DNA of 64,000 nt, from positions 248,001-312,000 of the forward strand of contig CACWYV010000001.1 of NCBI GenBank assembly GCA_902765225.1, read 5' to 3'. The notes beneath the pieces were generated by a model that worked only from the letters and a program-made list of their open reading frames with translations, searched no databases and was not told the origin of the DNA. Both the position numbers and the translations under genes were made by a program. Source of the DNA: Candidatus Avelusimicrobium intestinale. Its GTDB lineage: Bacteria; Elusimicrobiota; Elusimicrobia; Elusimicrobiales; Elusimicrobiaceae. Positions 1 to 8,915 of this stretch are shown in pieces. Within the stretch, counting starts at the first letter, position 1; each line of letters opens with the position of its first letter.

Positions 1-602
1 CCGCTGCCTTTGCCGCCCGGGAACTGTCCCCGGTGGTGATTAACGCCGGTGACGGGGCACACGCACACCCCACGCAAGCGTTGCTGGATTTGTTTACATT
101 GCGTGAAAAAGGCCTGCGCCTTAACGGTCTTAAAATGGTCATTGTAGGAGATATTTTGCATAGCCGTGTGGCGCGTTCCAATATCGCATTATGGACGAAA
201 TACGGGGCCGACATTCACGTGTGCGGGCCGGGTTCACTCTTGCCGCACGATTTGGCCGCGTTGGGCGTGACCGTACACGATCATATAGAGGATGCGCTCA
301 AAGACGCTTACGTTATCAATGCGCTGCGCATTCAGTTGGAGCGTCAACAAAAAGGGATGTTTCCCTCTCCGCGGGAATACGCCCGGTTGTTTGGTATAAC
401 CGACCAACGGCTCAAGTTGGCCAAACCCGGGGCGGTTATTTTGCATCCCGGGCCTCTCAACCGCGGCTTGGAAATTGCCTGGGAGACGGCCTATAACAGC
501 CAATCGGCCGTTTTACAACAAGTAGAAAACGGTGTAGCCATCCGTATGGCACTACTCGCGTTGACCTTGAAAGGAGAAAATTTAGATGAAAATTTTGATT
601 AA
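1..602 (+). CDS. pyrB: Aspartate carbamoyltransferase catalytic subunit, 5' truncated by window edge
   Basis: Condenses carbamoyl phosphate with L-aspartate, the committed step of de novo pyrimidine synthesis in the cytoplasm. The frame is open from base 3 and reads ...ARELSPVVINAGDGAHAHPTQALLDLFT, containing the classic ATCase HPTQALLDLFT segment; the later HPGPLNRG motif, which contacts the substrates, is also present. Only the C-terminal two thirds are in the window, so the GTG near base 33 is internal and not the real start. The stop overlaps pyrC by 17 nt, so the two genes are probably translationally coupled. The promoter and any PyrR-type attenuator would lie to the left of the window. 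Confidence 0.95.
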   Translation, partial: AAFAARELSPVVINAGDGAHAHPTQALLDLFTLREKGLRLNGLKMVIVGDILHSRVARSNIALWTKYGADIHVCGPGSLLPHDLAALGVTVHDHIEDALKDAYVINALRIQLERQQKGMFPSPREYARLFGITDQRLKLAKPGAVILHPGPLNRGLEIAWETAYNSQSAVLQQVENGVAIRMALLALTLKGENLDENFD

Positions 603-1878
603 AAACGGACACGTGGTGGATCCCAGCCAATCACTTAACGCGACGGCGGATATTTTGGTGGAAGACAACCGTATTGCACAAGTGGCTCCGCATATTCACG
701 TCGCGTGCGACCGCGAGGTGGACGCCTCCGGATTAACGGTTATTCCCGGACTGGTAGATGTTCACACGCATTTACGCGAACCGGGATATGAGGCCAAGGA
801 AGATATTGTCTCCGGCACCCAGGCCGCGGCACATGGAGGCGTAACTACGGTGGCGTGTATGCCTAACACGCACCCGGTGGTAGATACTTCTATTGTTTTA
901 TCCGGCATTCAAGAGCGGGCGGCCCGGCAAGCCTGGGCTCATGTGGAAGTGATTGGGGCTATTACGAAAGGCAGTCAAGGCAAAGAGTTGGCCGAAATGG
1001 GCGATATGGCCGCGCACGGGGCGATAGCTTTTTCCGACGACGGACATTACGTTTCATCCGCGCGCATGTTTTTGTTGGCTGCCCAGTATGCGAAAGGGAT
1101 TCATAAACCGCTTATTTCCCACTCCCTAGATGAAGAACTCAATACCCAAGGTTTCATGCACGAAGGGGTTGTGTCGGCTCACTTGGGGATTCCCGGCGTT
1201 GCGTCGGTGGCGGAAGATATAGCCGTAGCGCGGGATTGCCTGATTGCCCAATATACCGGCGCCCATATCCACATAGCACATATTTCTACCAAAGGCGCAG
1301 TGGATATCGTGCGTCATTTTAAAGCACAAGGGGTACGCGTCACGGCCGAGGCCACCGTTCATCACTTAACTCTAACAGATGAAGCGTGTGCGGGATTCAA
1401 TACGGCCGCCAAAGTCAGCCCTCCCTTGCGCAGTGCGGAACATGTGCGCGCCTTGCGCGAGGGAATTTTGGACGGCACCTTGGATGCAATTGTGACGGAC
1501 CATTCCCCGCATGCGCCGGAAGAAAAAGACGTGGAATTTCGGTTTGCCCCCAACGGCTTTACCGGGTTGGAAACCTCGCTAGGGGTTGTGTTGACCGATT
1601 TGTATCATACCGGGGTAATGGATTTGCCCACACTTGTTACGAAGATGAGTTACGCACCGGCCCAACTGTTTGGATTATCCGGCGGAACGCTCCGTCCGGG
1701 AGCTGCCGCAGATATAACACTGGTGGATCTCAACCGGGAGTGGACGGTAGATAGCCACTATTTCTACACGCGCGGAAAATTTACGCCTTTTGAAGGTAAA
1801 AAATGCAAAGGCCAAGCCGTAGCGACTATGCTATCGGGGAAGTTTGTTATGGAAAACGGAAAAGTTTTATGCAATTAA
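586..1878 (+). CDS. pyrC: Dihydroorotase, class I
   Basis: Cyclises N-carbamoyl-aspartate to dihydroorotate. The 430-aa product starts MKILIKNGHVVDPS, has the zinc-binding DVHTHLREPG motif near residue 60, FSDDG (the Asp position used instead of a carboxylated Lys in many class I enzymes), HIAHIS, and VTDHSPHAPEEKD near residue 305. Length is normal for the family. The start is set by an AAGGAG site within the end of pyrB. It lies second in the pyr operon. Normally carA would come next in Bacillus-type pyr operons, but carB follows instead. Confidence 0.96.
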   Translation: MKILIKNGHVVDPSQSLNATADILVEDNRIAQVAPHIHVACDREVDASGLTVIPGLVDVHTHLREPGYEAKEDIVSGTQAAAHGGVTTVACMPNTHPVVDTSIVLSGIQERAARQAWAHVEVIGAITKGSQGKELAEMGDMAAHGAIAFSDDGHYVSSARMFLLAAQYAKGIHKPLISHSLDEELNTQGFMHEGVVSAHLGIPGVASVAEDIAVARDCLIAQYTGAHIHIAHISTKGAVDIVRHFKAQGVRVTAEATVHHLTLTDEACAGFNTAAKVSPPLRSAEHVRALREGILDGTLDAIVTDHSPHAPEEKDVEFRFAPNGFTGLETSLGVVLTDLYHTGVMDLPTLVTKMSYAPAQLFGLSGGTLRPGAAADITLVDLNREWTVDSHYFYTRGKFTPFEGKKCKGQAVATMLSGKFVMENGKVLCN

Positions 1879-1905
1879 TAGATGTGTCACAAGGAGTTTT
1901 TTATC

Positions 1906-4900
1906 ATGCCTAAAATCAGTAATGTGCGCAAAGTGTTAGTAATTGGATCCGGGCCGATTGTTATCGGCCAAGCAGCCGAATTTGACTACGCCGGCACCCA
2001 AGCTTGCCGGGCTTTGAAAGAAGAAGGGTTGGAAGTGGTTTTGGTCAATTCCAATCCGGCCACCATCATGACGGACACCCATATTGCAGACCGCGTGTAT
2101 GTGGAACCGATTACCGTTGATTTTTTGGAACGCGTTATTCAAAAAGAACGGCCGGATGCATTACTGGCTACGCTCGGGGGCCAAATTGGGCTTAATATGG
2201 CTATGGCGCTGGAAGAGAAAGGTGTTTTGTCGGCCTATAGTGTGCGCGTTCTGGGCACGCCTTTAAGTGCTATCCGCCGAGGGGAAGACCGGGAATGTTT
2301 CAAACAAACGATGGAACAAATCGGCCAACCGGTGCCCGAAAGCGTAATTGTTACACACGCGGACGAGGCGCTACAGTTTGCCCGGCAAATCGGTTATCCG
2401 CTGATTATTCGTCCGGCATATACGCTGGGCGGAACGGGTGGCGGCATTGCCCATAATGATGCGGAGCTGACCGACATGCTTGCCAAAGGACTTGATTGCA
2501 GCCCGATTGGCCAATGCTTGGTAGAACGTTCTATTGCCGGGTGGAAAGAAATTGAATTTGAAGTCATCCGCGACGGCGCCGATAACAACCTGATTATTTG
2601 TTCTATGGAAAATGTGGATCCGGTTGGTATTCATACGGGAGATTCCATTGTGGTGGCCCCGGCCCAAACTTTGCGTCCCAACGAGTTGGAATTATTGCGC
2701 CAAGCCGCGTTGAATATTGTGCGTGCGCTCGGGGTGGTAGGCGGGTGTAACGTGCAATTGGCTCTAAAACCCGGTTCTACCGACTATTATGTGATAGAGG
2801 TTAATCCGCGTGTAAGCCGTTCGTCGGCGCTGGCATCCAAAGCAACCGGATATCCCATTGCCAAAGTAACCTCTAAAATTGCACTCGGATACCGGCTGGA
2901 TGAAATTGCTACCCCAATGTCCCCGGGGGCGCACGCGTTGTTTGAGCCGCAAGTAGATTATACCGTGGTCAAATTCCCGCGTTGGCCGTTTGATAAATTT
3001 ATCACAGCCGACCGTACGTTGGGTCCGCAAATGAAAGCTACCGGCGAAGTGATGGCGTTGGAATATTCCTTTGAAAGCGCTTTGTTAAAGGCGGTTCGTT
3101 CGCTGGAAATCGGGCGTGTCCACTTGGAACAACCGGAATTAAAAACTAAAACGGATCAGGAAGTCCGTGCCGCCATCGCTACGCCGGATAGCGAGCGCTT
3201 GTTTGCGATTGCGGAGGGGCTGCGGCGCGGGTTTTCAACATCGGAAATTTATGAGGCTACGCAAATTGACCCGTGGTTTTTGGATAAAATTCGCCATATT
3301 ACCGATTTGGAGCGGGAATTAACCAGTCACCCGCTTACGGCGGAACTATTAAAAAAAGCCAAACAATTTCAATTTGCCGATAGAACAATCGGGGCTTTAA
3401 CCGGACGTACGGAAGCGGAAATCCGCGCGTTGCGTCTTAAGCACCAAATTATTCCGGCCTACCGGGTGGTCAATACCTATCCGTGTACACGCAAACAAGA
3501 TACCGGATATTATTATTCCACTTATAGCGCACCGGACGAAGTGCCTGTATCCGGCAAGAAAAAAGTTGTCGTATTGGGCGCGGGGCCGATCCGGGTCGGG
3601 CAAGGAGTGGAATTTGATTATTGTTCCGTACATGGTGTCCATGCCCTAAAAGCCATGGGTTACGAAACGCTTATCATCAATAATAACCCCGAAACCGTAT
3701 CTACCGATTTTGATATTTCGGACCGCCTCTATTTTGAACCGCTTACGTTGGAAGATGTCCTCAACGTATGGGAGAAAGAAAAACCCGAAGGGGTATTGGT
3801 GCAATTCGGTGGGCAAACGGCTATCAATTTGGCCGAGCCGTTGGATAAGGCAGGGGTCGTTATTTTGGGTTCCGGCGTGGACAGCATTGATCAGGCCGAG
3901 GATCGCCGCCGTTTTGATGCTTTGCTTGCACAATATCATATTCCGCGGCCGCAAGGGAGAACTTGTTTTACCACGCAAGAAGCATTTGCTGCCGCCAAAG
4001 AAATTGGTTATCCGGTTATGGTGCGGCCGTCGTATGTGCTGGGGGGGCGGGCGATGGAGATTGTGCATCACGAAGATGAACTGGCCCGGTATATGACCTA
4101 CGCCGTTAAAGTCAACGAGGAACACCCGGTTTTGGTGGATCATTATATTATGGGCGACGAAGTGGAAGTAGATGCTATTTGCGACGGGAAAGAAGTGTTT
4201 CTCCCCGGTATTATGCAACACATTGAAAAAACAGGCATCCACTCGGGGGATTCTATCGCCGTTTATCCGCCGCGGGATATGACCGAACACGTCATCACGC
4301 AAATTATAGATTATACCACTAAACTGGCACTGGGGTTACATCTCAAAGGTATGATGAACGTGCAATACATTGTGCGCGACGACGAAGTGTATGTAATTGA
4401 AGTAAACCCGCGTTCCTCTCGTACCGTTCCGTTTTTAAGTAAAGTAACCGGTGTGCCTATGGTAGAAGTAGCGGTAAAATGTGCGTTGGGCTTTTCACTC
4501 AAACAGCAAGGGTATAAGCCGGGGCTGCAACTGTTCCCCAACTATTATGCGGTGAAGGCCCCTGTCTTTAGTTTTAATAAAATGACCAATGTGGACGCTG
4601 TGCTGGGACCTGAAATGAAATCTACCGGGGAAGTTATGGCGTGTGATTATCAGTATAACCGTGCCTTATATAAAGCCTTTTTGGCTTGCGGCGTACATAT
4701 TCCGCAAACCGGTACCGTGCTGATGACCGTTAATGATGACGATAAACCGGAAGCTGCTCAAATTGCCAAAGGATTTATTGATTTGGGTTACTCTATTTTG
4801 GCCACCAGCGGAACAGCGGAGTATTTGCAAGAACAAGGTATTCCGGTACAGACGGCACTGAAAGTTAATGAGGGCGAAAATAATTTAGTTGACGATATTA

Positions 4901-5118
4901 AAGCCGGTCGTATTGCCTTAGTGATCAATACGCCTAATCATACATCCAGTGCCGCGCAGGACGGTTTTAAAATCCGCCGTGCCAGTGTGGAACGCGCGAT
5001 TGCGTGCTTAACTTCCATTGATACGGCCCGCGGATTACAAAAAGTATTGCGGGCTATGCGCCGCCGGGTGCCGCGGGTGTTGGCGCTGCAGGATTTAGAG
5101 TGGGAGCGTGAAGCGTAA
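1906..5118 (+). CDS. carB: Carbamoyl-phosphate synthase large subunit
   Basis: Makes carbamoyl phosphate from bicarbonate, ATP and ammonia supplied by the small subunit CarA. From ATG 1906 the protein is about 1070 aa, the usual length. It has the duplicated ATP-grasp architecture (KVLVIGSGPIVIGQAAEFDYAG at the start, VVVLGAGPIRVGQGVEFDYCS near residue 560) and a C-terminal MGS-type regulatory domain. I chose 1906 rather than the in-frame ATG at 1882 because AAGGAG lies at 1891 and family members begin just before KVLVIG. The stop TAA shares its last A with the pyrK start (TAATG). The partner gene carA is not in the window. Confidence 0.96.
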   Translation: MPKISNVRKVLVIGSGPIVIGQAAEFDYAGTQACRALKEEGLEVVLVNSNPATIMTDTHIADRVYVEPITVDFLERVIQKERPDALLATLGGQIGLNMAMALEEKGVLSAYSVRVLGTPLSAIRRGEDRECFKQTMEQIGQPVPESVIVTHADEALQFARQIGYPLIIRPAYTLGGTGGGIAHNDAELTDMLAKGLDCSPIGQCLVERSIAGWKEIEFEVIRDGADNNLIICSMENVDPVGIHTGDSIVVAPAQTLRPNELELLRQAALNIVRALGVVGGCNVQLALKPGSTDYYVIEVNPRVSRSSALASKATGYPIAKVTSKIALGYRLDEIATPMSPGAHALFEPQVDYTVVKFPRWPFDKFITADRTLGPQMKATGEVMALEYSFESALLKAVRSLEIGRVHLEQPELKTKTDQEVRAAIATPDSERLFAIAEGLRRGFSTSEIYEATQIDPWFLDKIRHITDLERELTSHPLTAELLKKAKQFQFADRTIGALTGRTEAEIRALRLKHQIIPAYRVVNTYPCTRKQDTGYYYSTYSAPDEVPVSGKKKVVVLGAGPIRVGQGVEFDYCSVHGVHALKAMGYETLIINNNPETVSTDFDISDRLYFEPLTLEDVLNVWEKEKPEGVLVQFGGQTAINLAEPLDKAGVVILGSGVDSIDQAEDRRRFDALLAQYHIPRPQGRTCFTTQEAFAAAKEIGYPVMVRPSYVLGGRAMEIVHHEDELARYMTYAVKVNEEHPVLVDHYIMGDEVEVDAICDGKEVFLPGIMQHIEKTGIHSGDSIAVYPPRDMTEHVITQIIDYTTKLALGLHLKGMMNVQYIVRDDEVYVIEVNPRSSRTVPFLSKVTGVPMVEVAVKCALGFSLKQQGYKPGLQLFPNYYAVKAPVFSFNKMTNVDAVLGPEMKSTGEVMACDYQYNRALYKAFLACGVHIPQTGTVLMTVNDDDKPEAAQIAKGFIDLGYSILATSGTAEYLQEQGIPVQTALKVNEGENNLVDDIKAGRIALVINTPNHTSSAAQDGFKIRRASVERAIACLTSIDTARGLQKVLRAMRRRVPRVLALQDLEWEREA

Positions 5119-5882
5119 TGACCAAAATGCTTGAAAAGGCGCCGGTGCTGTTGCAACAACCGTTGGATGAAAAAACATTCCGGTTGCGTTTGGGGGCAGC
5201 CCAAATTGCCCGGCAAGTACAGCCGGGACAGTTTGTACATATTAAATTGCTTGCACCGGGCGGTTCGTTGTTGCGCCATCCTTTTGGGGTAGCGGCGGTA
5301 GATGTGGACGGTGGCACGTTGGACATAATTTACCGGGTGACGGGCCCTTTTACCCGGGTACTGACGACATTAGCCGTTACAAATGAGGTCAGTGTGCTCG
5401 GTCCGCTCGGGCAGGGGTTTGATTTATCGGCTCAACGGGCGCTGCTTGTAGGAGGGGGGACCGGGTTGGCCCCGTTACTGTTTTTGTCTGCCCGGTTGGG
5501 ATCGTCTAAAACCGACGTGCTGATAGGCGGCAAAACAGAAACCGAACTGTTTTGGCAAGATTTATTCCGTCCGTTTGTTGGACATGCTTTTGTGACGACA
5601 GATGACGGTTCCTGCGGCACGCGCGGCACCGTTATGGCCGTCTTGCCCGGCTTACTCTTAAAAGGATATGACCGGATCTATACGTGTGGTCCTTCCCCCA
5701 TGATGAAAGCCGTGGCACACGAATGTATGCTACGCCGGATTGCGTGTCAAGTATCACTGGAAAAATATATGGCGTGCGGGCTGGGAGCGTGTTTGTCGTG
5801 TACGTGCCAAGGACGTGAGAAACGGATGAAAATTTGTACGGACGGCCCGGTATTTTGGAGTTCAGAGGTAACGGAATGGTAA
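5118..5882 (+). CDS. pyrK: Dihydroorotate dehydrogenase electron-transfer subunit
   Basis: FAD and [2Fe-2S] subunit that passes electrons from the PyrD flavin to NAD+ in the class 1B dihydroorotate dehydrogenase. The 254-aa protein shows the ferredoxin-reductase fold signatures (LVGGGTGLAPLL near residue 110, YTCGPSPMMKAV near residue 190) and the C-terminal cluster motif CGLGACLSCTC followed by a further Cys about 11 residues on. It overlaps carB by one base and pyrD by 7 nt, consistent with a PyrD2K2 complex made from coupled genes. Confidence 0.94.
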   Translation: MTKMLEKAPVLLQQPLDEKTFRLRLGAAQIARQVQPGQFVHIKLLAPGGSLLRHPFGVAAVDVDGGTLDIIYRVTGPFTRVLTTLAVTNEVSVLGPLGQGFDLSAQRALLVGGGTGLAPLLFLSARLGSSKTDVLIGGKTETELFWQDLFRPFVGHAFVTTDDGSCGTRGTVMAVLPGLLLKGYDRIYTCGPSPMMKAVAHECMLRRIACQVSLEKYMACGLGACLSCTCQGREKRMKICTDGPVFWSSEVTEW

Positions 5883-6835
5883 GTTCATTGTTAAAGACGG
5901 ATATGGCCGGATTACACTTAAAAACGCCGTTGATTGCGGCTTCCGGTACGTTTGGTTTTGGGATAGAATTTGCCGATTTGGTCCCGTTGGAACAAGTAGG
6001 TGCCGTGTGTGTGAAAGGACTTTCGCTAACACCCAGTTGCGGCAATTGCGGCCAACGGGTGGTAGAAACTCCTTCGGGAATGTTAAATGCTATCGGGTTG
6101 GAAAATCCGGGTTGTGCGTATTTTTTGGAACATATTTTGCCCAAACTGCAAACGTTTGATGTGCCCGTTATCGCCAATATTTACGGCCATAGTATAGAAG
6201 AATATGCGGCCGTGGCGCAAGCATTAGATGTAAACGGCGTGAGCGCGGTGGAAATTAATATTTCCTGCCCCAATGTTAAACAAGGCGGGCTTGCGTTCGG
6301 TACAGATCCGCAAACTGCGGCGAAAGTAGTGAAAGCTGTCAAAGCCAACACGCATAAACCGGTGATTACAAAATTGTCTCCGAATGTAACGGATATAGTC
6401 GCTCTCGCCCAAGCTGCGGAGGAGGCCGGCAGTGATGCGCTTTCGCTCATTAACACTTTATTGGGTATGAAAATTGATATTCGTACACATAGGCCCGTCC
6501 TCGGAAATATGGTCGGCGGCTTAAGCGGTCCGGCCGTGCGCCCGGTGGCGGTACGTATGGTATATCAGGTAGCCCAGCACGTACGCATACCCCTTATCGG
6601 TATGGGCGGAGTAGAGCGGGTGGAAGACGTTGTTGAAATGATGATGGCCGGGGCCAGCGCCGTAGCCGTCGGAACCGCTAACTTGTATCAACCCGATACA
6701 CTACTCACACTGACCCGGGAATTACAGGATTACTGCGTGCGCGAAAAAGTTTCTTGTGTACAGGATGTTGTGGGGCAAGCATTGCCACAAGGGAAGCAAA
6801 GTATGCCGTATTTTCAAAAGAAGGAGAAAGTATGA
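5876..6835 (+). CDS. pyrD: Dihydroorotate dehydrogenase, class 1B catalytic subunit
   Basis: Oxidises dihydroorotate to orotate using FMN; NAD+ is the final acceptor through PyrK. The protein of about 319 aa has KTPLIAASGTFGFG at the N-terminus and EINISCPNVKQGG, whose Cys is the class 1 catalytic base, followed by ...LINTLLGMKID and GMGGVERVEDVVEMMMAGASAV near the C-terminus. I place the start at ATG 5876, inside the pyrK stop region, because homologues begin near this point and the upstream in-frame ATG at 5834 lies deep in pyrK. The stop overlaps the pyrF start as ATGA. Confidence 0.94.
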   Translation: MVSSLLKTDMAGLHLKTPLIAASGTFGFGIEFADLVPLEQVGAVCVKGLSLTPSCGNCGQRVVETPSGMLNAIGLENPGCAYFLEHILPKLQTFDVPVIANIYGHSIEEYAAVAQALDVNGVSAVEINISCPNVKQGGLAFGTDPQTAAKVVKAVKANTHKPVITKLSPNVTDIVALAQAAEEAGSDALSLINTLLGMKIDIRTHRPVLGNMVGGLSGPAVRPVAVRMVYQVAQHVRIPLIGMGGVERVEDVVEMMMAGASAVAVGTANLYQPDTLLTLTRELQDYCVREKVSCVQDVVGQALPQGKQSMPYFQKKEKV

Positions 6836-7548
6836 CCAGAAACAAATTGATTGTTGCATTAGACTTTCCGACGTTACAAGAAGCCCGGCGTTGTGTGTTG
6901 ACTTGCGCAGAGACGGTGCATTACTACAAAGTCGGCATGGAGCTTTACTACGCCGCCGGGAATGAAATAATTGCATTTCTTAAAGAGCATCAAAAACAAG
7001 TTTTTTTGGATTTAAAATTGCAAGATATTCCTAATACGGTTTCCCGTGCCGTGCGGATATTGACCCGGTTGGGAGTAGATATGATAAACGTACACGCTTC
7101 TGGGGGGCTTAAGATGATGCAAGCCGCCCGGCAAAGCATGCAGGAACAAGTGCAGACATTGGGCATTACGCCGCCGAAATTGATTGCTGTAACGGTGCTA
7201 ACCAGCATGGACGAAACAGAATTTGAAGTTCTTAATTATAAAACTTCGGTCGCGGAGCAAGTAGTATCCTTAGCGAAATTGGCTAAACAAGCGGGACTGG
7301 ACGGCGTAGTGGCTTCCCCGCAAGAAGCAGCCGGTATCCGGCAAGCGTGCGGAGATGATTTTTTGATTGTCACGCCGGGCGTTCGGCCGCTGGGCGAGGA
7401 TACGCAAGACCAACGCCGTATTACTACGCCCGCGCAAGCCATTAAAAACGGAGCAGATTATATTGTAGTGGGCCGCCCGATTACGCAAGCGGCAGACCCA
7501 CAAGCGGTCGCCCGGGCTATTGAGCAAGAGATCAATTTTAAAAAATAG
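6832..7548 (+). CDS. pyrF: Orotidine 5'-phosphate decarboxylase
   Basis: Decarboxylates OMP to UMP, the last step of the pathway. The 238-aa product begins MTRNKLIVALDFPT and carries the hallmark catalytic segment DLKLQDIPNTV (DxKxxD), HASGG, VTPGVRP and VVGRPIT for phosphate binding. Start 6832 overlaps the pyrD stop (ATGA) and follows AAGGAG; the longer in-frame extension to 6754 lies inside pyrD and is rejected. Only 8 nt separate it from pyrE. Confidence 0.95.
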   Translation: MTRNKLIVALDFPTLQEARRCVLTCAETVHYYKVGMELYYAAGNEIIAFLKEHQKQVFLDLKLQDIPNTVSRAVRILTRLGVDMINVHASGGLKMMQAARQSMQEQVQTLGITPPKLIAVTVLTSMDETEFEVLNYKTSVAEQVVSLAKLAKQAGLDGVVASPQEAAGIRQACGDDFLIVTPGVRPLGEDTQDQRRITTPAQAIKNGADYIVVGRPITQAADPQAVARAIEQEINFKK

Positions 7549-7556
7549 GAGAAAGT

Positions 7557-8138
7557 ATGGAAGCGCTAACCGAACAAGAAGTATTACGTTTATTAGAGGA
7601 AACAAAAGCAGTACTACACGGTCATTTTTTGCTGACCAGTGGTTTGCATAGTCCAGTATATGTGGAAAAATTTAATGTGTTGCAACACCCGCTCTACACG
7701 GAAAAACTTTGCCGGGAAATTGCCCGTCGTTTTCAAAACGAGAAAATAGAATTGGTGGTGGGTCCGGTTACCGGGGGATTATTACTAAGCCATGAAGTCG
7801 GCAAAGCACTGGGTACGCGTGCCATTTTTACCGAGCGTGCTGATGGGAAAATGACACTCAAACGTGGTTTTGAAATTCCGGCAGGAGCGCGGGTACTTGT
7901 GGTGGAAGACGTAGTAACAACGGGGGGTAGCGTGCAGGAAGTAATGCGGGTCGTGCGCGAACACGGGGGCGTGGTCGCCGGTGTGGGGTTGTTGGTGGAC
8001 CGCAGCGGCGGCAAGGCTGATTTCGGCGTGCGGACGGAGGCCCTTGTACATTTAACGGTGGACACTTATACCCCCGACAATTGCCCGTTGTGCCGCGCCG
8101 GAAAACCGTTTACCCAACGTGGGCGCACCGGAAAATAA
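7557..8138 (+). CDS. pyrE: Orotate phosphoribosyltransferase
   Basis: Joins orotate to PRPP to give OMP. The 193-aa protein contains the PRPP loop VLVVEDVVTTGGSVQEV (residues about 105-120), GPVTGGLLLSHEVGKALG and a TSGLHSPVYVEK N-terminal segment. A cysteine pair near the end (CPLCRAGKPF) is common in this PyrE subgroup. An AGGAGA site precedes ATG 7557. It closes the pyr operon; the 250 nt that follow show no strong intrinsic terminator. Confidence 0.95.
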   Translation: MEALTEQEVLRLLEETKAVLHGHFLLTSGLHSPVYVEKFNVLQHPLYTEKLCREIARRFQNEKIELVVGPVTGGLLLSHEVGKALGTRAIFTERADGKMTLKRGFEIPAGARVLVVEDVVTTGGSVQEVMRVVREHGGVVAGVGLLVDRSGGKADFGVRTEALVHLTVDTYTPDNCPLCRAGKPFTQRGRTGK

Positions 8139-8387
8139 ACGGCCGGAATTCCCTTCAAGTATTCCATTACACGTAGAACAGAGGATCCTCTTTACTGTTT
8201 TGCGAAGTAGCCGTCTTTTCCGCTTGACACACGATAGTCACTGCCACCGGAAAGAATTATTCATACGGCTAATGCGTTGTTTATGGGGCTTTTAATATAC
8301 ATAGATATTGCCAATCAGGGAGATAACTTTGATTGGTTAAATGCCTTCATAAAATTCGTCTGTCACCTCTTGCGCTAATCCAACTAA
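8139..8387. other. Intergenic spacer between pyrE and marR-like gene
   Basis: No open frame of gene-like composition was found on either strand. The only clear structure is a 7-bp inverted repeat, CCAATCA at 8311-8317 and TGATTGG at 8330-8336, with a 12-nt loop. A convincing rho-independent terminator for the pyr operon is missing, so read-through or Rho-dependent ending is possible. Confidence 0.5.
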
Positions 8388-8419
8388 TATTTGACAAATA
8401 AAAAGTTTCTTTGTAAACT
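8388..8419 (+). promoter_or_regulatory. Promoter and probable MarR operator
   Basis: A -35 TTGACA (8391-8396) is separated by 17 nt from a -10-like TAAACT (8414-8419). The -35 sits inside a perfect palindrome TATTTG-A-CAAATA (8388-8400), and the -10 is framed by AGTTT/AAACT arms (8404-8419). A MarR dimer bound at the palindrome would cover the -35, so autorepression is a natural inference. The -10 ends only 6 nt before the start codon and there is no Shine-Dalgarno, so the transcript is probably leaderless. Confidence 0.6.
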
Positions 8420-8425
8420 ATTTAT

Positions 8426-8914
8426 ATGAAAACAAATAAATTAGACTTAAGCCACTATGCCATAGACCCTTCCAAGGGGCGCAAATACGAGGATATTGCA
8501 TACGTGTTTGCCTTGATATATAACAAACTCCAAACGCGGGTTGGGTGCTATTTAAGCCGGTATGATTTATCCCTGGTGCAATTTAATTTGCTTATGCTGG
8601 CTGCCTACCAAAACAAAGGAAAAGGCATTAACCAAGTGGAAATTTCCAAACACCTGATTGTTTCGGCCAGTAACATCACTAAACTGGTGGAGAAATCGGT
8701 TCGGGCCGGCTTAATTACACGCCAAACAAATCCGCAAAGCCGCCGGGAAAATATCATCTGTATTACGCAAAAAGGGCAAGCGCTTATTGACGAGGTCTGG
8801 CCCCAGTATGACAAATTGGTAAAAAGTTTGACGGAAAAAATACCGGCCAAGGACCGTCCGCAAATGGAACAAATTTTAAAAAATTGGTTTGCCGCATTGC
8901 AAGAGGAGAAATAA
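8426..8914 (+). CDS. MarR-family transcriptional regulator
   Basis: Predicted dimeric winged-helix repressor of 162 aa. The central part (INQVEISKHLIVSASNITKLVEKSVRAGLITRQ...RRENIICITQKGQALIDEV) matches the MarR recognition helix and beta-wing, with the usual all-alpha dimerisation ends. It is separated by one nucleotide from the downstream acyltransferase fusion gene, so its likely role is control of that membrane-lipid operon. The ligand is unknown. Confidence 0.88.
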   Translation: MKTNKLDLSHYAIDPSKGRKYEDIAYVFALIYNKLQTRVGCYLSRYDLSLVQFNLLMLAAYQNKGKGINQVEISKHLIVSASNITKLVEKSVRAGLITRQTNPQSRRENIICITQKGQALIDEVWPQYDKLVKSLTEKIPAKDRPQMEQILKNWFAALQEEK

Positions 8915-8915
8915 T

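Noticed and set aside
3646-4302. 218-codon frame opposite carB and many similar long antisense frames
   Set aside because: Shadows of highly conserved genes on the other strand; no start signals and no family resemblance.
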